DNA of 64,000 nucleotides from Streptomyces sp. YIM 130001. Lineage in GTDB: Bacteria; Actinomycetota; Actinomycetes; Streptomycetales; Streptomycetaceae. Location of the stretch: NCBI RefSeq assembly GCF_003574445.1, contig NZ_KZ984554.1, positions 1,503-65,502 on the forward strand, given 5' to 3'. Each line of letters starts with the position of its first letter. The first letter of the stretch is position 1. The position numbers and the translations under genes were made by a program. The notes below the pieces were generated by a model. The model was not told the origin of the DNA. It did not search any database and worked only from the letters and a program-made list of their open reading frames with translations. Positions 49,788 through 58,678 of this stretch are shown piece by piece.

Positions 49788-52396
49788 CGGATGGCCGTTC
49801 CTTCCAGGGTGGCGGCCGTGCGGGGCGGGCCGAGGGTGAGCAGCGGCAGATCGGGCTTGATCTGGTCGCGCTCGGGGACGAAGCGGACCGTGGGGTCGGG
49901 GGCGCCGGGCGCGTTCACGAAGGACACGAAGCGGGCGAGGCGGTCGGGGTCGTCGAGCGTCTCGGCCCATTCGTCGCGGTAGTGCGCGACATGCGTGCCC
50001 ATCAGGGACTCGAGCTCGGGGCCGATGCCGAGCGAGTCGTGCACCACCACGTCCCGCAGATGGTCGAGCCCGCCCTCCAGCCGGTCCAGCCAGGTCGCGG
50101 TGCGCTCCAGGCGGTCGGCGGTGCGGATGTAGAACATCAGGAACCGGTCGATCAACCGCACCAGTTCGGCGTCGGACAGGTCCTGGGCGAGCAGGTCGGC
50201 GTGGCGCGGGGTCGCGCCGCCGTTGCCGCCGACGTAGAGGTTCCAGCCCTGGGCCGTGGCGATCACCCCGAAGTCCTTGCTCTGCGCCTCCGCGCACTCC
50301 CGCGCGCAGCCCGACACCGCGGACTTCAGCTTGTGCGGTGCCCTCAGGCCCCGGTAGCGCAGCTCCAGATCGATCGCCATCCGCACGCTGTCCTGCACGC
50401 CGTAGCGGCACCAGGTCTGCCCCACACAGGACTTGACCGTCCGCAGCGCCTTTCCGTACGCGTGCCCCGACTCGAAGCCGGCATCGACCAACCGGGCCCA
50501 GATGGGCGGGAGTTGATCGACCCGGGCGCCGAACAGGTCGATCCGCTGGCCACCCGTGATCTTGGTGTACAGGCCGAAGTCCCGGGCCACCTCGCCGATC
50601 ACGATCAGGTTCTCCGGGGTGATCTCACCTCCCGGGATGCGCGGGACGACCGAATAGGAGCCGTTGCGCTGCAAGTTGGCGAGGAAATGGTCGTTGGTGT
50701 CCTGCAGTGCGGCCTGCTCGCCGTCGAGGACGTAGCCGCTCGCGCCGATCACCGGGGCGAGCGAGGCGATGATCGAGCCGACGGTCGGCTTGCAGGTCTC
50801 GCAGCCGTCCGTGCCGCGCGCCTCCTCGCGCCCGTGCGTGTCCAGGAGTTCCTGGTACGAGGTGAGGCGCAGAGCCCGCACGATCTCGTACAGCTCCTGA
50901 CGGGTGTGGGCGAAGCAGCCGCACAGGCCCTTGTCGACCTCGATGCCGGACGCTTCCAGTTCGGCATCCATCAGCTGTCCGAGGATCTTGACGCAACTGC
51001 CGCAGCCCGTCCCGGCCTTGGTGCACTTCTTGACCTCCGGCACCGTCCCGCAGCGGTGTTCGGTGACCGCGCCGCGGACGGTGGCCTTGGTGACGTTGTG
51101 GCAGGAGCAGATCACGGCCTCGTCGGGCAGTGCGGCGGGTCCGAGGGCCGCGGGTGCGCCCGCACCGGCCGGCAGCACCAACTGCTCCGGCGCCAGCGGG
51201 GGTTTGCTGCCGGTCAGGGCGCGCAGCGTGCCGTACGCCTCGGCGTCTCCGACGAGGATGCCGCCGAGGAGCGTGCCCTCCGGGTCGACGACGAGCTTCT
51301 TGTAGACGCCCGCGCGCGAGTCGGCGTACACCACGTCCAGGCAGTCCGCCGCCGTGCCGTGTGCGTCGCCGAAGGACGCCACGTCCACGCCGAGCAGCTT
51401 GAGCATGGTCGAGCGATCGGCGCCGGTGAACCCCTGGTCAGCGGTGCCGTCGGCGATCGCGGCTGCCGCGGTCCGCGCCATCTCGTAGCCCGGCGCCACC
51501 AGGCCGTACACCCGGCCGTCGGCCGCCTGCGCGCACTCGCCGATCGCGTACACGGCCGGGTCGCCGGTCCGGCAGTCGGTGTCCACGGTGATGCCGCCGC
51601 GCTCGCCGACGCCGAGCCCGCACGCGCGGGCCAGCGCGTCCCGCGGCCGCACGCCGGCCGAGAACACCACCAGATCCGTGGCCAGTTCACCGCCGTCCGA
51701 GAGTCGCACCCCACTCACCGAACCGTCCTCACCGGTCAGTACCTCCTGCGTACCGGTGCCGGTGTGTACGCGCAGGCCCCTGCCGGACAGCGTCCGAAGC
51801 AGCGCTCTGCCGCCGCCCTCGTCGACCTGCACCGGCATCAGGCGCGGCGCGAACTCCACGACATGCGTGGCGAGTCCGAGCCCGTCGAGCGCGCCGGCCG
51901 CCTCCAGGCCGAGCAGCCCGCCGCCGACCACCAGGCCGGTGTGCGCGGACTTCGCGTACTCCTCGATCGCCAGGAGATCCTCGATGGTGCGGTACACGAA
52001 GCAGCCGCGCGCGTCCTTGCCCGGTACGGGCGGTACGAAGGGATACGAGCCCGTCGCGAGCACCAGCGTGTCGTAGCGGAAGGTGCGTCCGGAGCGCGCG
52101 GTGACGGTCCTGGCGGCGCGGTCGAGGTGCTCGGCCGGGTCGTCCAGATACAGCTCGATGCCGTGCTCGGCCATGAAGTCCGTTGCGGTGAGCGAGAGTT
52201 CGTCGGGCGTGCGACCGGAGAAGTAGGAGGTGAGGGCGACCCGGTCGTAGGCGGGGCGGGGTTCCTCGCACAGGACGACCACCCGCGTGCGCTCGGTCAC
52301 CTTGCGCGCCGCGAGCTCCTCGAGGAACCGCTGGCCGACCATGCCGTGGCCGACGAGCACGATCGTGGGGGTCGCCGCGGTGGACGGTGCGGGCAT
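49784..52396 (-). CDS. nirB: nitrite reductase (NADH) large subunit NirB
   Basis: An 870-residue siroheme nitrite reductase reducing nitrite to ammonium for assimilation. The N-terminal FAD/NAD(P) part starts IVLVGHGMVGQRFLEEL. A BFD-like [2Fe-2S] domain has CSCHNVTKATV and CTKAGTGCGSC near residues 425-465. The C-terminal half contains the ferredoxin-like domains and the siroheme/[4Fe-4S] cysteines in SCVGQTWC and GCARECAEAQ. ATG 52396 overlaps the stop of the upstream oxidoreductase gene by one base, so the operon is tightly coupled. Confidence 0.96.
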   Translation of the reverse strand: MPAPSTAATPTIVLVGHGMVGQRFLEELAARKVTERTRVVVLCEEPRPAYDRVALTSYFSGRTPDELSLTATDFMAEHGIELYLDDPAEHLDRAARTVTARSGRTFRYDTLVLATGSYPFVPPVPGKDARGCFVYRTIEDLLAIEEYAKSAHTGLVVGGGLLGLEAAGALDGLGLATHVVEFAPRLMPVQVDEGGGRALLRTLSGRGLRVHTGTGTQEVLTGEDGSVSGVRLSDGGELATDLVVFSAGVRPRDALARACGLGVGERGGITVDTDCRTGDPAVYAIGECAQAADGRVYGLVAPGYEMARTAAAAIADGTADQGFTGADRSTMLKLLGVDVASFGDAHGTAADCLDVVYADSRAGVYKKLVVDPEGTLLGGILVGDAEAYGTLRALTGSKPPLAPEQLVLPAGAGAPAALGPAALPDEAVICSCHNVTKATVRGAVTEHRCGTVPEVKKCTKAGTGCGSCVKILGQLMDAELEASGIEVDKGLCGCFAHTRQELYEIVRALRLTSYQELLDTHGREEARGTDGCETCKPTVGSIIASLAPVIGASGYVLDGEQAALQDTNDHFLANLQRNGSYSVVPRIPGGEITPENLIVIGEVARDFGLYTKITGGQRIDLFGARVDQLPPIWARLVDAGFESGHAYGKALRTVKSCVGQTWCRYGVQDSVRMAIDLELRYRGLRAPHKLKSAVSGCARECAEAQSKDFGVIATAQGWNLYVGGNGGATPRHADLLAQDLSDAELVRLIDRFLMFYIRTADRLERTATWLDRLEGGLDHLRDVVVHDSLGIGPELESLMGTHVAHYRDEWAETLDDPDRLARFVSFVNAPGAPDPTVRFVPERDQIKPDLPLLTLGPPRTAATLEGTAIR

Positions 52397-53715
52397 CAGG
52401 AGCCTCCATCGTTGGTGAGCAGGTGGAGCAGAGGTGCCTCGGTGAGCGGTTCGTCGGCGCCCCAGGCGCGGGCGAGGGTGCCGACGGCGGAGAGCTCGCC
52501 GAGCAGTACCCCGCCGACCAGCCGGTCCTCGCGGACGACGACCTTGCGGTACGTGCCGCGGGTGGCATCGGTGAGGTGCACGACGTCGTCGCCCGGCGAC
52601 GCCTCGGCTTCACCGAAGGCGGCCACGTCGAGGACCCCGGTGGGGTGCGGCGGCCCGGTGCCGGTCAGGGTGAGCCGGGTCAGGGCGCGGGTGCCGGTGT
52701 AGCGGCACGGGCCGCGGCCGGTGAGGGACTGGGCCAGGGCGTCGGCCTGTTCGACGGCGGGGGTGGCGAGTCCGTAGACGCGGCCCGCGTGTTCGGCGCA
52801 GTCGCCGATCGCGTGGATGTCCGGGTCGCTGGTGCGCAGTGCGTCGTCGACGACGATGCCGCGGCGCACCTCGAGCCCGGCCGCGGCGGCCAGTGCGGTA
52901 CGAGGGCGGACTCCGCAGGCCAGGACGACCAGTTCGGCGTCCAGGACGAATCCGTCGGCCAGTTCCACGCCGGTCACCCGGTGGTGCGGCCCGTCGGGTT
53001 CGGCAGTCCGCGGCGACCGGCCGTGCGCCGCTGCCGCGGAGGGGGGTGCGGCCGTGGTGCGCAGTCCGCGTACCCGGCATTCGGTGTGTACCTCGACGCC
53101 GAGGCGTGCGAGGTGCGAGGCGACCAGTTCGCTTGCCGGGGCGTCCAGTTGGCGTTCCATCAGGCGCTCGCCCTGCTGGGCGAGGACCACCTGGGCGCCG
53201 CGTTCGGCCAACGCCCGCGCCGCCGAGACGCCGAGCAGCCCGCCGCCGATGACGACCGCACGCGTGCCCTCCCGGACAGCCGCCGAAAGCGCCAGGCAGT
53301 CGTCCATGCTGCGGAAGGCGTGCACCCCTGTGGGCAGGCCGGGGCTCGGTGAGCGGTCCCTCGGCCCGTCCGCCGTCGCACCCGCGAGGCCCCGCAGCGG
53401 TGGCAGGACCGGGTTGGAGCCGGTGGCCAGGACGAGGGCGTCGTAGCCGGTCTTCGTACCGTCGCCGCCGTGCACGACGTGCGCGGACCGGTCGATACGC
53501 GCCACCCGGGCCCGCCGGACCGGTCCGGGGGAGGGCAGCGCGGCCAGCTCGGCCTCGTAGCGCCCGGCCAGTACCTCCGCGAGCAGCACACGGTTGTACG
53601 GCGCGTGCCGCTCCTCGCCGAACAGTGCCACGTCGACGCCGCCGGCCGCCCGGAGCTGCTGCGCCAGGCGCGCTCCCGCCGTCCCGGCGCCGATCACCAC
53701 GATCCTCCGACTCAT
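52396..53715 (-). CDS. FAD/NAD(P)-binding oxidoreductase, NasB/NirB N-terminal type
   Basis: A 439-residue flavoprotein. The FAD-binding GAGTAGARLAQQL is near residues 9-21, a second dinucleotide motif VIGGGLLGVSAARAL near residue 155, and the flavin-site IGDCAEHAGRVYG near 310. It resembles the electron-transfer subunit of assimilatory nitrate/nitrite reductases. First gene of an operon with nirB and nirD, behind a GlnR-like box. It could also serve the nitrate reductase encoded at 60326-62536; this is inference. Confidence 0.88.
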   Translation of the reverse strand: MSRRIVVIGAGTAGARLAQQLRAAGGVDVALFGEERHAPYNRVLLAEVLAGRYEAELAALPSPGPVRRARVARIDRSAHVVHGGDGTKTGYDALVLATGSNPVLPPLRGLAGATADGPRDRSPSPGLPTGVHAFRSMDDCLALSAAVREGTRAVVIGGGLLGVSAARALAERGAQVVLAQQGERLMERQLDAPASELVASHLARLGVEVHTECRVRGLRTTAAPPSAAAAHGRSPRTAEPDGPHHRVTGVELADGFVLDAELVVLACGVRPRTALAAAAGLEVRRGIVVDDALRTSDPDIHAIGDCAEHAGRVYGLATPAVEQADALAQSLTGRGPCRYTGTRALTRLTLTGTGPPHPTGVLDVAAFGEAEASPGDDVVHLTDATRGTYRKVVVREDRLVGGVLLGELSAVGTLARAWGADEPLTEAPLLHLLTNDGGS

Positions 53716-53738
53716 GGCTCCGAGCGTGCGGCGCAGGT

Positions 53739-53776
53739 GTTACCCGACGGCATCCGAGCTGTTTCCCGTGCGGAAC
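53739..53776 (-). promoter_or_regulatory. GlnR-like box upstream of the nitrite-reductase operon
   Basis: On the minus strand: GTTCC-N6-GAAAC-N6-GATGC-N6-GTAAC, four 5-bp elements at 11-bp steps matching the pattern gTnAc-n6-GaAAc-n6-GtnAC-n6-GAAAc. It ends 23 bp from the first start codon. Confidence 0.6.
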
Positions 53777-53947
53777 GCTGCGCTCAGCGACGGGAGAGGG
53801 CGTATGTGAGGCCCCGGCACCGGGCGGACACGCTCCCGTTCAACTGGGGTGTCACGGTGGCTTAATCGCCGGTGAGCCGATCCTCAAGGCCGCCTTAAAG
53901 ATCCACTGCGAGGTCCGGACCAGTGATCCGCGGGCGTCGTGACGGCT

Positions 53948-53953
53948 TATGTT
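53948..53953 (+). promoter_or_regulatory. candidate -10 hexamer for the flavocytochrome gene
   Basis: TATGTT lies 7 nt before GTG 53961, with no Shine-Dalgarno. The overlapping ATG 53949 is the alternative start. Confidence 0.35.
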
Positions 53954-53960
53954 CGGCGGC

Positions 53961-55343
53961 GTGACCATCGAGGCCGCCATCGACGAACACCCCGCAATGC
54001 CCGCACGGCACCCGGCTGCCGACCGAGCCGGGGACGCTCCGCGTATCCCGCCGCGCGTCCTGCGCGCCGCACTCCTCGCCGGCGCCACGGCGGTGACCCT
54101 GCTGTGGGCAGCCCAACTGCAGCCCTCGGCCCGGCTCGACGCCCTCTTCGCCGGCGGCGCCCACCTCACCGGGCTCCTGGCCGGATACGGGGTCCTCGTC
54201 ATGCTCTTCCTGATGGCCCGGGTCCCGGCCGTCGAACACGGCATCGGCGCCGACCGGCTCGCCCGCCGGCACGGACTCGGCGGTCGCTGGGTGCTCACCC
54301 TGTGTGCGGCACACGCCCTGCTCGCCCTCTGCGGATACGCGGTGCACACCGACACCGACGTGATCGCCGCCACCCGCGCACTGCTCGGCTATCCGGCGCT
54401 CGCCGCCGCCACGGCCGGCGCCCTGCTGCTCCTCGTCGTCGGTGTCAGCTCGGCTCGCGCGGTGCGCCGCCGACTGCCGCACGAGACCTGGCGGTCGCTG
54501 CATCTGCTCACGTACCTCGCGGTGGCCCTCGGCTTCGTCCACCAACTGGCCGGCCCGGACGTGGCGAGCAGCGCGGTCGTCGTCTGGATCTGGACGATGC
54601 TGCACACCACCGTCGCCGCCCTGCTGATCTGGTACCGGCTCGTCGTCCCCGTACGGCAGGCGCTGCGGCACCGGCTGACGGTCGTCGAGGTGCGCGGCGA
54701 GGCGCGGGGAGTGGTGTCCGTGGTGATGCGCGGGACCGGGCTCGACGCGCTGTGTGCCGAGCCCGGCCAGTTCTTCCGCTGGCGGTTCCTGCGGGCGGGG
54801 CTGTGGCGTACGGCGCTGCCGTTCTCGCTCTCCGCGCCGGTACGCGACGACACTCTGCGGATCACCGTGAAGGCACTCGGCAACCACAGCCGTCGCATCC
54901 GGCGGCTCCGTCCCGGCACCCGCGTGCTCGCCACCGGCCCGTTCGGCGCGCTCACCGCCCGCCGCCGCACCCGGCGCAACGTCCTGCTGATCGCCGGCGG
55001 CGTCGGCATCACCCCGATGCGCACGCTCTTCGAGACCCTTCCGGCCGGCCCCGGCGAACTCACCCTCCTGTACCGCGCCAACAGCGCCGACCAGCTCGTA
55101 CTGCGCAGCGAACTGGAATCCATAGCCGCCGCCCGCAGGGCCAGGCTGCACTACCTGCTCGGACCCTCCGACGGCCCGTACGACCCACTGGCTCCGCACG
55201 CGCTGCGCGACCTGGTGCCGAGCCTGACCGAGCACGACGTGTACGTCTGCGGCCCGCCCGGCATGACCAAGGCGGCACTCTCGGCGCTCGGCCGGGCCGG
55301 GGTCGCCGAGGACCGGATCCACGCGGAGGACTTCGCCTTCTGA
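53961..55343 (+). CDS. ferric-reductase-like flavocytochrome (membrane heme domain plus FAD/NAD domain)
   Basis: A 460-residue membrane oxidoreductase. About six helices (roughly 40-230) carry histidines expected for two hemes, including HETWRSLHLLTYLAVALGFVHQ near residue 175. The cytoplasmic part has an FAD motif LPFSLSAP near 290, an NAD(P) motif GGVGITPMR near 350 and the terminal VCGPPGM. It is of the FRE/NOX type; iron, oxygen or another acceptor is unknown. GTG 53961 is chosen from the leaderless -10; ATG 53949 would add four residues. Confidence 0.85.
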   Translation: MTIEAAIDEHPAMPARHPAADRAGDAPRIPPRVLRAALLAGATAVTLLWAAQLQPSARLDALFAGGAHLTGLLAGYGVLVMLFLMARVPAVEHGIGADRLARRHGLGGRWVLTLCAAHALLALCGYAVHTDTDVIAATRALLGYPALAAATAGALLLLVVGVSSARAVRRRLPHETWRSLHLLTYLAVALGFVHQLAGPDVASSAVVVWIWTMLHTTVAALLIWYRLVVPVRQALRHRLTVVEVRGEARGVVSVVMRGTGLDALCAEPGQFFRWRFLRAGLWRTALPFSLSAPVRDDTLRITVKALGNHSRRIRRLRPGTRVLATGPFGALTARRRTRRNVLLIAGGVGITPMRTLFETLPAGPGELTLLYRANSADQLVLRSELESIAAARRARLHYLLGPSDGPYDPLAPHALRDLVPSLTEHDVYVCGPPGMTKAALSALGRAGVAEDRIHAEDFAF

Positions 55344-55415
55344 GCCACCCGAGTCCCCGCGCCGCACCCGCAAGCGGCCGCAGGGATGTCCGCGCCGCCC
55401 AGCTCCGAGATCCGT

Positions 55416-55425
55416 CCCCCCCCCC
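55416..55425. repeat. 10-base C homopolymer
   Basis: CCCCCCCCCC just upstream of a small membrane-protein gene. It is outside confident coding sequence; a slippage or sequencing-error site is possible. Confidence 0.8.
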
Positions 55426-55439
55426 GAAAGGCACCGGCG

Positions 55440-55640
55440 ATGTCCCGCCACCGCAGAACCACCGACCGCTCGCCGCTCCCGCCCCACCTCGCGCGGCAGC
55501 GCCTGGCGGCCGCCCTGACCGCGGCGGGCGCGATCGCCGCGACCGTGCTGGCGATCACCGTGCAACCCTCCGCGCCGCCCGCCCCCGACCGCCTGCCCGA
55601 CCCGACCACCTCAGAAGTCGCTCAACTCCGCAGATTTTGA
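55440..55640 (+). CDS. small single-span membrane protein
   Basis: A 66-residue protein with a basic N-terminus (MSRHRRTTDRS), one hydrophobic segment (about 23-42) and a Pro-rich exterior tail. GAAAGG precedes the ATG at 55440; an in-frame ATG at 55386 is less likely. It lies 97 bp after the flavocytochrome and 37 bp before the TSUP gene. No family recognised. Confidence 0.5.
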   Translation: MSRHRRTTDRSPLPPHLARQRLAAALTAAGAIAATVLAITVQPSAPPAPDRLPDPTTSEVAQLRRF

Positions 55641-55664
55641 TGGACGCCACACCTATCGCGTCCA

Positions 55665-55670
55665 TAGGGT
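55665..55670 (+). promoter_or_regulatory. candidate -10 hexamer for leaderless TSUP gene
   Basis: TAGGGT, close to the Streptomyces -10 consensus, ends 7 nt before ATG 55678. Confidence 0.5.
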
Positions 55671-55677
55671 CGCGATC

Positions 55678-56460
55678 ATGCCCGACATAGCCCTGACCAC
55701 ACTCGTTGTCCTGTGCCTGGCCGCGGCGGCGGCCGGCTGGATCGATGCGGTGGTCGGCGGCGGCGGGCTCCTGCTGCTCCCCGCCCTGCTCCTCGGACTC
55801 CCGGCCGGCACGCCTGCCGCCACGGCGCTCGGCACCAACAAGGCCGTCGCGATCGTCGGCACCACGGGCGCCGCCGTGACCTACGTACGCAAGGCGCCGG
55901 TCGACGTCCGCACCGCCGTGCGGATCGGGCTCGCGGCGCTCGCCGGGTCGATGGGCGGGGCCTTCTTCGCCGCCGGGATGAGTACCGAGGTGCTCAAGCC
56001 CGTCATCATGGCGGTCCTGATCGGCGTCGCCGCGTTCGTGATCCTCAAGCCCGCCTTCGGCACGGCACCGTCCGCCGCACCCCCTTCCCGACGCCGCATC
56101 GTCGCCGCGATCGCCCTGGCCGGAGTCGGCATCGGCTTCTACGACGGTCTGATCGGACCCGGCACCGGGACCTTCCTCGTCCTGGCGCTGACCGCCGTAC
56201 TCCACCTCGACCTGGTCTCCGCCTCGGCCACCGCGAAGATCGTCAACGTCTGCACCAACGCCGGCGCGCTCGCGATGTTCGCCTGGCAGGGCGCGGTGCT
56301 GTGGCAACTGGCCGCGCTGATGGCGGCGTTCAACCTCGTCGGCGGCATGGTCGGCGCCCGGATGGCACTCAAGAAGGGCAGCGGCTTCGTCCGTATCGTC
56401 CTGCTCGTCACGGTCTTCGCCCTGGTCGGCAAGATGGCGTACGAGCAGTGGCTGGCCTGA
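55678..56460 (+). CDS. TauE/SafE-family (TSUP) membrane permease
   Basis: A 260-residue protein with about eight helices and two related halves. GGGGLLLLPALLLGLP with GTNKAVAIVGTTGA in the first half and YDGLIGPGTGTFL in the second are family signatures. TSUP proteins carry sulfite, organosulfonates or related anions; the substrate here is unknown. Confidence 0.9.
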   Translation: MPDIALTTLVVLCLAAAAAGWIDAVVGGGGLLLLPALLLGLPAGTPAATALGTNKAVAIVGTTGAAVTYVRKAPVDVRTAVRIGLAALAGSMGGAFFAAGMSTEVLKPVIMAVLIGVAAFVILKPAFGTAPSAAPPSRRRIVAAIALAGVGIGFYDGLIGPGTGTFLVLALTAVLHLDLVSASATAKIVNVCTNAGALAMFAWQGAVLWQLAALMAAFNLVGGMVGARMALKKGSGFVRIVLLVTVFALVGKMAYEQWLA

Positions 56461-56487
56461 CGCCTGCCTGCCGGGAAACGACAGGCC

Positions 56488-57201
56488 CTAGCCGCGCGAT
56501 CCCGTCAGATGAGCGAAGACCACGACATTGCCCAGATAGCCGGTCTTCTTCGAGTAGCCGCCGCCGCAGGTGATGATCCGCAGCTCCGGCCGGGAGGCGG
56601 CGCCGTACACCTTCTCGTCGGGGAAGGCCCGGCTGTCGTAGACCTCCACGGCGTCCACGGTGAAGAGCGCGGTGCGGCCGTCGGCGCGTGCCACCTCGAC
56701 CTGGTCGCCCTTGTGCAGGGCGCCGAGTGCGTAGAAGACGGCGGGTCCCTCGGCGTTGTCCACATGGCCGGCGACGATCGCGGTGCCCCGTTCGCCGGGG
56801 GAGGTGCCGGCTCCGTACCAGCCCGCGAGATTGCTGCGGCCGGCCGGCGGTACGTCGAGGCTGCCGTCCGCCGTGAGGTGCAGGTCCATCAGCGGGGCGT
56901 CGACGTCGATGCGGGGGATGCGTATGCCGGTGGGGTTCGCGGCGGGCAGTGCGGGGGCCGACGGCAGGGCGTCGCGGCCGGTGTGGTCCGCGGCCTCGGC
57001 GGCGGTCGGCTGGGGAGGAGCGTCGGCGTCCGCGGCACTCCCCAGCAGCCAGACTCCGGCGCAGAGGGCGAGGGCGCTGACGCCGCCTATCGCCACGTTG
57101 GCCGTGCGCCGTCGCCTTGCGCGGACGCGGCGGGGTTCGGGTGCGGGCCGTTCCGTGCCCTCGTCGGAAGTCCTGCTGTGGGGCTTGGGCGCAGGGTGCA
57201 T
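56488..57201 (-). CDS. class F-type sortase
   Basis: A 237-residue membrane-anchored transpeptidase. A single N-terminal helix follows a basic head, then a sortase domain (about 95-237) with the catalytic His in IVAGHVDNAEG and Cys in LRIITCGGG. The stretch from the Cys to the final strand NVVVFAHL contains no arginine, whereas sortases normally keep a catalytic Arg there. ATG 57201 follows GAGGAGG. The exported partner at 57309-57851 lies directly upstream and is probably coexpressed. Confidence 0.9.
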   Translation of the reverse strand: MHPAPKPHSRTSDEGTERPAPEPRRVRARRRRTANVAIGGVSALALCAGVWLLGSAADADAPPQPTAAEAADHTGRDALPSAPALPAANPTGIRIPRIDVDAPLMDLHLTADGSLDVPPAGRSNLAGWYGAGTSPGERGTAIVAGHVDNAEGPAVFYALGALHKGDQVEVARADGRTALFTVDAVEVYDSRAFPDEKVYGAASRPELRIITCGGGYSKKTGYLGNVVVFAHLTGSRG

Positions 57202-57308
57202 GTCGAGCCTCCTCGAGGGGTCGTTCGGCCCTGTCCCCCTTCAGGCGGCACGGGGCCGGGCCTGAAGGGGGAGGGTCCGCGGTACCGGTGGACAGCGGAG
57301 GGTGTCCG

Positions 57309-57851
57309 TCAGATCCCGTCGCCTCTCGCCCGGCGATGCAGGAGCCAGGTACCGCCCGCGGCGGCTACGGCGAGTGCCGCCACACCCGCCGCGGTCTGTA
57401 CGGGGTCGGGACCGAGTGCGCCGCCGACCCCCGTCTTCACATGTCCCTTCGGATTCACCTGATCCCCGGCGGTGGTGAGCGTGACGACCAGGTCGCCCGA
57501 CACCTCCTTGCCGGCCGCGCACTTGGCACGGATCGAGTACGTGCCGGGCGACGCGGACGTCGGCACCTCGAAACGGCCGGTGGTCCGATCACTCCCACCG
57601 GGCGCGAGCCGGAACGCACCCGCGCCGACGGCACTCGCGTCTCCCGTGGCCGCGGCGCGCGTCCCGCAGGCCGCAGTGTCGGCGGTGACGGGATCGCCGG
57701 GCACCGCCCGCGCCGGACGGATGTCGAGGCGCTGGTCCGCCGTACCGCCCGGATCCGAAGGGCCCGCGGCAAGGGCCGGGGCGGCGGCGAGCCACGCGGC
57801 GGCCATGACGCCGAGCGCGGTCCCGGTCAGCAGACGAGTGGCGGTGCGCAT
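57309..57851 (-). CDS. exported protein with C-terminal membrane anchor, sortase-associated
   Basis: A 180-residue protein. A signal peptide ending AAPALAAG, a beta-rich domain (about 30-130) with two internal Cys (one in AACGTR, one in AKCAAG), a Gly-rich segment GHVKTGVGGALG, then a hydrophobic helix and a basic tail HRRARGDG. The C-terminus looks like a sortase substrate, but there is no LPxTG- or LAxTG-type motif. It sits 108 bp upstream of the sortase gene. ATG 57851 follows GGAGGG. Confidence 0.78.
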   Translation of the reverse strand: MRTATRLLTGTALGVMAAAWLAAAPALAAGPSDPGGTADQRLDIRPARAVPGDPVTADTAACGTRAAATGDASAVGAGAFRLAPGGSDRTTGRFEVPTSASPGTYSIRAKCAAGKEVSGDLVVTLTTAGDQVNPKGHVKTGVGGALGPDPVQTAAGVAALAVAAAGGTWLLHRRARGDGI

Positions 57852-58170
57852 GCGAGTCCCTCCGAGTAAGGACACGGCCGGCGGCACCCCCAAGTGCCGC
57901 TGCGTCGGCCGAACCCTTGTCTCCGAGGTAAGTGGCACTCGCCCGGGTACGCCTCCCGGTGTTTCGCCGGATGGCGGCACCAGGCCCGGTGCGTGGGCCC
58001 GCGATCGGGGTGTTTCGGCAGGTCAGCGGTGTGCCGGTGGGCTTTCGTGTTCCACTCGGGAGTGCGCCTGTGAACGGGTGATCCCGGGGGTCGGCGGGCG
58101 GGTGCGGGGGAGCGGTTCGGTGCAGGGAGGGCGGGGTTCAGGACGGTGCGGGGTTCATGAGGTTCCGGGT
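57852..58170. other. 319-bp intergenic region
   Basis: It contains a 7-bp hairpin GCGGCAC/GTGCCGC (57881-57900) in the leader of the exported protein gene and the short direct repeats at 58134-58183. No further gene is seen. Confidence 0.5.
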
Positions 58171-58183
58171 TCAGGACGGTGCG
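58134..58183 (+). repeat. 17-bp direct repeat at the soxR 3-prime end
   Basis: GGGTTCAGGACGGTGCG at 58134-58150 and 58167-58183. The second copy encodes the last residues and stop of the SoxR-like gene. A related GGGTTCATGAGG lies between them. Confidence 0.7.
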
Positions 58184-58626
58184 AGACGGCGGGCTCCCGG
58201 GCCTTCCTCGGCGAGTACGTCGTACGGGTTGGACAGGGCGCAGCGGTCGATGGACAGGCAGCCGCAGCCGATGCAGTCGGTGAGGTTGTCCCGAAGGCGC
58301 TGCAAGGTGCTGATCCGCTCGTCCAGATCGGAGCGCCAGCATTCCGAGATACGCGCCCAGTCCTCGCGGGTCGGCGTGCGGTCGTCGGGCAGCAGGGCCA
58401 GCACCTCGCGGATCGAGGCGAGGGGGATGCCCAGGCGCTGCGAGGTGCGGATGAAGGCGACCCGGCGCAAGGTGTCGCGGCTGTAGCGGCGCTGGTTTCC
58501 GGACGTGCGGCGGCTGGTGATCAGGCCCTCGCGCTCGTAGAAGCGCAGAGCGGAGGTGCTCACGCCACTGCGTTCGGCCAGTTCGCCGACCGTGGCTTCC
58601 TTGGCGTTCCAGGCGAGTTGAGACAT
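58171..58626 (-). CDS. soxR: redox-sensing MerR-family regulator SoxR
   Basis: A 151-residue regulator. The MerR helix-turn-helix (about 10-80) includes VGELAERSGVSTSALRFYEREGL. The C-terminal cysteine cluster CIGCGCLSIDRC near residues 117-128 binds the [2Fe-2S] sensor. In Streptomyces SoxR responds to redox-active compounds such as actinorhodin and activates a few genes, often including the divergent reductase gene. ATG 58626. Confidence 0.95.
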   Translation of the reverse strand: MSQLAWNAKEATVGELAERSGVSTSALRFYEREGLITSRRTSGNQRRYSRDTLRRVAFIRTSQRLGIPLASIREVLALLPDDRTPTREDWARISECWRSDLDERISTLQRLRDNLTDCIGCGCLSIDRCALSNPYDVLAEEGPGARRLAPS

Positions 58627-58644
58627 GCTCGCCAGCGTAGCTTG

Positions 58645-58664
58645 ACTTCAACCATGGTTTAGGT
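58645..58664. promoter_or_regulatory. SoxR-box-like palindrome between soxR and the FMN reductase gene
   Basis: Core AACCATGGTT (58650-58659) is a perfect palindrome, with flanking TT..AG matches, resembling SoxR sites of the CCTCAACC-type. TTGACT (58642-58647) lies at its left edge as a -35. Confidence 0.65.
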
Positions 58665-58678
58665 ACGAGCCTGGATTC

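Noticed and set aside
49763..52702. 979-codon open frame on the plus strand opposite nirB
   Set aside because: It has no recognisable domain and is rich in Arg, Gly, Val and His as antisense frames are; nirB on the other strand is intact.
55344..55640. Frameshifted remnant of an FMN-binding partner of the flavocytochrome caused by the C10 tract
   Set aside because: Shifting frame at the tract exposes no recognisable domain, and the 66-residue frame has its own start signal.
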